This document shows positions 59,691-64,000 of a stretch of 64,000 bases of DNA, one piece after another (position 1 is the stretch's first letter; each line of letters opens with the position of its first letter). The DNA is taken from assembly GCA_030248225.1 (NCBI GenBank), contig JASANE010003641.1, forward strand, positions 1 to 64,000, read 5' to 3'. Under the pieces are notes generated by a model, which saw nothing but the letters and a program-made list of their open reading frames with translations, was not told where the DNA came from and made no database searches. The DNA comes from Trileptium ribeirensis (taxonomy: Eukaryota; Nematoda; Enoplea; Enoplida; Thoracostomopsidae). The position numbers were made by a program, and so were the translations under genes.

Positions 59691-62600
59691 CCAATGCATA
59701 TAAGCGTTTTATCAAACTGCTAAACAATGATATATAAAAATAATTGATGGAGGAAAAAATTTTCCGGTGAGATTTTGGTTACAAAAAATCAAAATTTTTT
59801 GTCATAAATATTGCTAAAATTACAAAGATACGTCTAGCTGATTGAAATGGTGTCAATATTATCACATAAAATATTCAACAAATTTCAGACGGGGATTCTG
59901 ATAAAGACCAGTAATTTTTCCTTCAGCCGCTACTTGCTTATTTTCAGAAAATATTGTGTAGGTGTATTGAACACTATGTTGGGATGCACAGGTTAAATAT
60001 TGATTATTATTTAACCGCATGCACCGAAAAAGGATACAGCATTAGCCAAGATACATAATCCTGATACGTGCACTTTTATTTGGTCACCGGACAATAGAAT
60101 TCGAATTTCTAACACAATCACAGCCGCAGTAAATCTGAGCTAGACAACATACACTCGTAAAAGGCAGTATGACGATATATGATTACAGTCATAATTTGAC
60201 TATTACAACGAAAAATGTTCAACTATACCCCGATCAATATAATCTACTCTCATGGTGGTTCCGCTCGTAGCATAGCCTGGGGCTTGCGAAATCAAATATA
60301 TACCAGTTTAAATGTATATACAATTTTATTTTATGCATTTTCATTATGCTTTATCTTTTTTCCAACTATATGTGTTGCAATAACCAACTACTGTCGTTGA
60401 TTACAATACGTATTTAAGCACTATGGCTAAAATCCGTGATACAAATAACTAACGTCAAGGATATTAACACCTAATCAGTCAGATGACCTATTGACTTCAA
60501 ACTCCTACTGAATACATGTGATATAAGACTCATGATAGAGCTGTTTGAGGCCATACTCGCGTTTCTATAAATATAAAAATTTTAATTCTCTTAAATTTAA
60601 TTTAAGTTCATAGAAACATCCGACAAGCGATTTTCGGTTGCCATATCACCTTCCAATTATGCCATCTAACAGTATTTCGGCGGTGTCTGTACAAAGTAAA
60701 ATGACCTTGTTGAACATTCAGGTAATATACTAAGTCTATCAAATATTTACATTGACATGTATGAAGATATAAGCTACTCACAGCCACATAGCGGCTATGA
60801 AAAACAACACATGGCTTATCACCAACGATTGACTTAGGATTGATTGCGACAAATGTTTTTTCTGTTTTCTTATTGGCCTTAGAATAAGTGCAAAATAAAA
60901 ATATATTGCTGTCGCATATTAAAGCTGTACAGGGTTTGTAGTACTACTTGTATTATTATAAATTTTCGTCATATAACTTTTCAATTTATTACAGTAATGC
61001 CTTTTCGCTTGCATTGTCCACTAAAGCGAGAAGTGCCTCTGTCATTAAGAGTTAATTTTTCAGCAAAAGTTTTCATTGAATAGAAATGATTTTCAAATTT
61101 AAATTTGCCAGCTATCGGACTATAACTGCAACTGTTACATGGATAGATGTCTTCACAGCTCATAACTTGCAAGCAGTATGTCTGCAGAGAGGTTATTATT
61201 ACGGTTACAGACAACAAATAATTAGTTTATCATACTTTGCAAAGAAAAAAAATAAAATTAAGATCAGAAACAACCTGAAGATAAAACCGTCTGACTATTT
61301 TCCATACCAACACAGCAGATAAAACACATTCAGATGGATGTGAACGAATACAACGACCTGCGTTGATAAATAATTTGCCAACTAATTGCTCATTTCTGAT
61401 CTATATCAATCAGCTGGACACAGCTGACCGACCGCGAAAGTAGCAAACATTTCAACATTTTAGATTAGGGCTGAACTCACGGATCTGAACAATACAGTTC
61501 AAAAGCATTAAACTGGACCACATAGATTTGTATAAACCCATCGTTTGCAATGGTGCGGTCCCACGGTTGGTCAGCAATCCATCAACCAGTCATTCCATCC
61601 TCAAATTACAAGATGAATGGTTCGCAAACCAGAGCGCACTTGACACTTGACAAAACTTAATACTATAACCAATTATTCCACAACTTTTCAAGTGCAAATA
61701 ATATTGTGCAACAATATTAGGTACATTTTAAATTTACAAAAAGTAACAATGCAACGTGAGACTGCAGAGAGAAAAAATAGCAAATTTAGTTGCAAACAGT
61801 CATTGATTTTCTACGCTGCAAGTAGGAGCAAAGTATTTACGGAACGCAACGGTTGGAATAATAATTAGTAAACCTGATAATGTATCGAGTATTTACAACG
61901 TTAAAAGATATATTGACAAATGTAGTAGGCACAAACACTACCCAGCACTAATTTACTTGTGTAAATATCTGATTCGTTTGAAAAAGACATCACAATATAT
62001 AAAACCAGACTTATATTTTATGTTTATGAACAAGAGATACATCCAAATAACAAATACACCAGGCAACGAACGTGCACAATCGATGTATTAGACTGTGTCG
62101 GTTTGACACTGACTGATTTATAAATGCCTTGAAAATGGAAGCTATTCCTGTAAAGCTGACAAGCCAAGAAAACTAAGGAAATAAAAAGGATTTTAATACT
62201 AATTTTCTTTCGGCGACAGTATATCAAACTAAACTCAATATCTTAACATTAAATGGCTGAAATCGAACACACTGGAAAGGTTCCTGAGGAACCCTGTTTA
62301 TATTATATTCACTCAACTATTACTATATGCAATTAGCAATAAAATGCAATATTCCAATATATTTACCAGTTTTACTTTTAACGAAGAGTTTAAATATTTT
62401 GAAGTTTGAATATGTTCTTTTAGTGTGTGCACTGTTGATCCGTTAATCTCGTTACCGGAAACTGTAATAACCGCACCGCAACTGTGCTGTGACCAATAAA
62501 TTTCTTACTCAAATTGAGTTAAAATGTGAGACAACCTTTACGTAATTGACACTAATGCATCATGCCGCCTGGTCGTAATAGTTTGTCTACAAGATACAAT

Positions 62601-64000
62601 TTGTCTTTGTTGCCTCTACCTGAGGCGTCCGTTTGTGAAATAGTTCCCACTAATTTTACAATTCTACGGTTCGGTTGCCCACCCGCAGCGTTGCTAAATC
62701 CAATAGAGCATGCGACTGATTTACGCCTATGTACACAGATTTTCACGGACATTGCTCTTTCCCGCTAACAATGTTTGCCAGTGGAAGTAACGTCTGAGGT
62801 AAATAAGTTTGCGTATTGATAGTACAACAACTGTAGCCAAAGGTTACCTGACATCATAGGCATTTATTAAGATTTACCGAATGACATTTAAAAATAATTA
62901 ATGGCGTATTAAAGTATTTCCAAATTAATGTGCGAATTTCCTCGACGAAAAAAACGACAGATTTATTTTTATTAGTCAAAAACGCACACAGTAACTATAC
63001 ACTCCGCCGAAGTCTTGCATAAATAATAGTAACAAATTTAACATATAACTAATATATTTTCTTTATTAGTATCCGTTCACTGAGAAACGTGTAAAGAACC
63101 ACACGTGTGTAACGTACATACATGTATTATATGTACTTGTAATATATACATATCTGTACTGAAAATCACAGCAGTGGCAACAGTACCCAACAACAGAAGC
63201 AAACCAAACTATGTACATAAAATATAGTCATTACTTTAGTGAGATAATATACTATCAAATGAAAGGACAGAGGCACAAAAGAGGAAAACCATTGGCAACC
63301 AACAACCGCAGCAGGCAGTCAGCGAACGAACAAACAAACAAACCAACGAACACGACTATTAGATAATATTCGCGAGAGCCAGCCAAAGCAATTCCAAGCT
63401 TTTTATAACAGCTTCTCCAGTAGTATTAGTACGCACGTACCGCTTCGTGTATAATTAAAACCGTCACGAAGCTAAACTAGACTTTACTGTTGTGTGAATA
63501 CAGCTTGATTGTAATTACTGTTACACAACGATAACCAAGGATGTGCTCAAAATCCGGTCATTAAAGTGGCGCCTGATCTGCTTCTGTAGAAGACCACTTC
63601 TGCGCAGCGCCAAGGCCATTCAATTTCAAGATTACCAAATAAATCTACTAAAAATACCATCACCGATAATCAGCTTAATCCAATTGTACACAATGATTGG
63701 TGTTAAACTTATTTTTCAGGTTTCACGCAAATTGAAATAAAACGGCAGCATACCATTTTTTCAAAATATATATAATTATAATGAAAATTAATAAAGGCAG
63801 GCAGTAATATGTGATCTGGCATTTCCTAAATTGGTATTAATTACTGCAAATAAAAAACTTATTTGTAGAAATATATATTAATGCATAACCGTGTTGTGGA
63901 CGCTGGGTATCAATACAATTTCTGAACCAATTGCGTTGACACAAACCAATATTTTCCAACGATTTTTATGTTTTAAGACATGCAACGATACAGAATCGTC

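Larger units (their letters stand above)
53476..64000. other. 5' flank of the kinase gene, no convincing exon
   Basis: Contains the 55.4-kb inverted-repeat element, dispersed repeats and a possible SINE head. 62552-62768 is open on both strands and slightly GC-richer. 63300-63360 has a CAAA/CGAA-rich tract (AACAAACAAACAAACC) of the kind seen in 5' UTRs. A non-coding first exon and promoter of the kinase gene could lie here, but none can be placed. Confidence 0.4.

Overview
The window is AT-rich nuclear DNA from an animal. Coding sequence is split by long GT-AG introns, intergenic sequence is full of decayed DNA transposons and small inverted-repeat elements, and nothing looks bacterial or organellar. 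The main gene is a MAP3K12/13 (DLK/LZK) kinase carrying a C-terminal motif known from nematode DLK-1 and vertebrate MAP3K13. With the Tc/mariner-like and hAT relics this suggests an invertebrate, but I cannot name the phylum or species from sequence alone.

The one gene that can be read with confidence lies on the minus strand from about 53.45 kb (start) to 25.56 kb (stop). I reconstructed 14 coding exons by matching conserved protein segments to splice sites. All 13 junctions are GT-AG, all phases agree, and the model is 4,287 nt, or 1,428 residues plus a stop. Its order is: Ser/Pro-rich N-terminus, DLK-type FGC motif, complete kinase domain (about residues 182-432), leucine-zipper coiled coil (about 480-535), a very long Ser/Asn-rich low-complexity region in one 1.75-kb exon, an acidic exon, an exon with SDGLSDKE, and a short acidic C-terminus. 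The weakest exon is a 29-nt micro-exon inferred from phase and splice sites. The introns (0.7-3.1 kb) hold most of the mobile elements.

Region by region: 1-2.1 kb is repetitive non-coding sequence. 2.1-3.1 kb has three phase-compatible candidate exons of an unidentified minus-strand membrane protein. 5.6-6.3 kb is a dead Tc/mariner-like transposase (minus). 6.3-14.9 kb has no recognisable gene. 15.3-16.5 kb is a dead hAT-type transposase (plus). 18.7-19.3 kb is the first of three copies of a hAT-type MITE. 19.4-24.3 kb holds repeats, a hairpin and unassigned ORFs. 24.37-25.24 kb is open on both strands and ambiguous. 25.56-53.45 kb is the kinase gene, with two further MITE copies, a foldback element and two tandem arrays in its introns. 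53.5-64 kb is the 5' flank of the kinase gene, with an inverted-repeat element near 55.4 kb and no convincing further exon.

No multi-gene system is visible. The biology of interest is the exon layout of the DLK-like kinase, especially the separate C-terminal activation-motif exon and the micro-exon, and a group of small, apparently undescribed non-autonomous elements with clear termini and, in two cases, target-site duplications.
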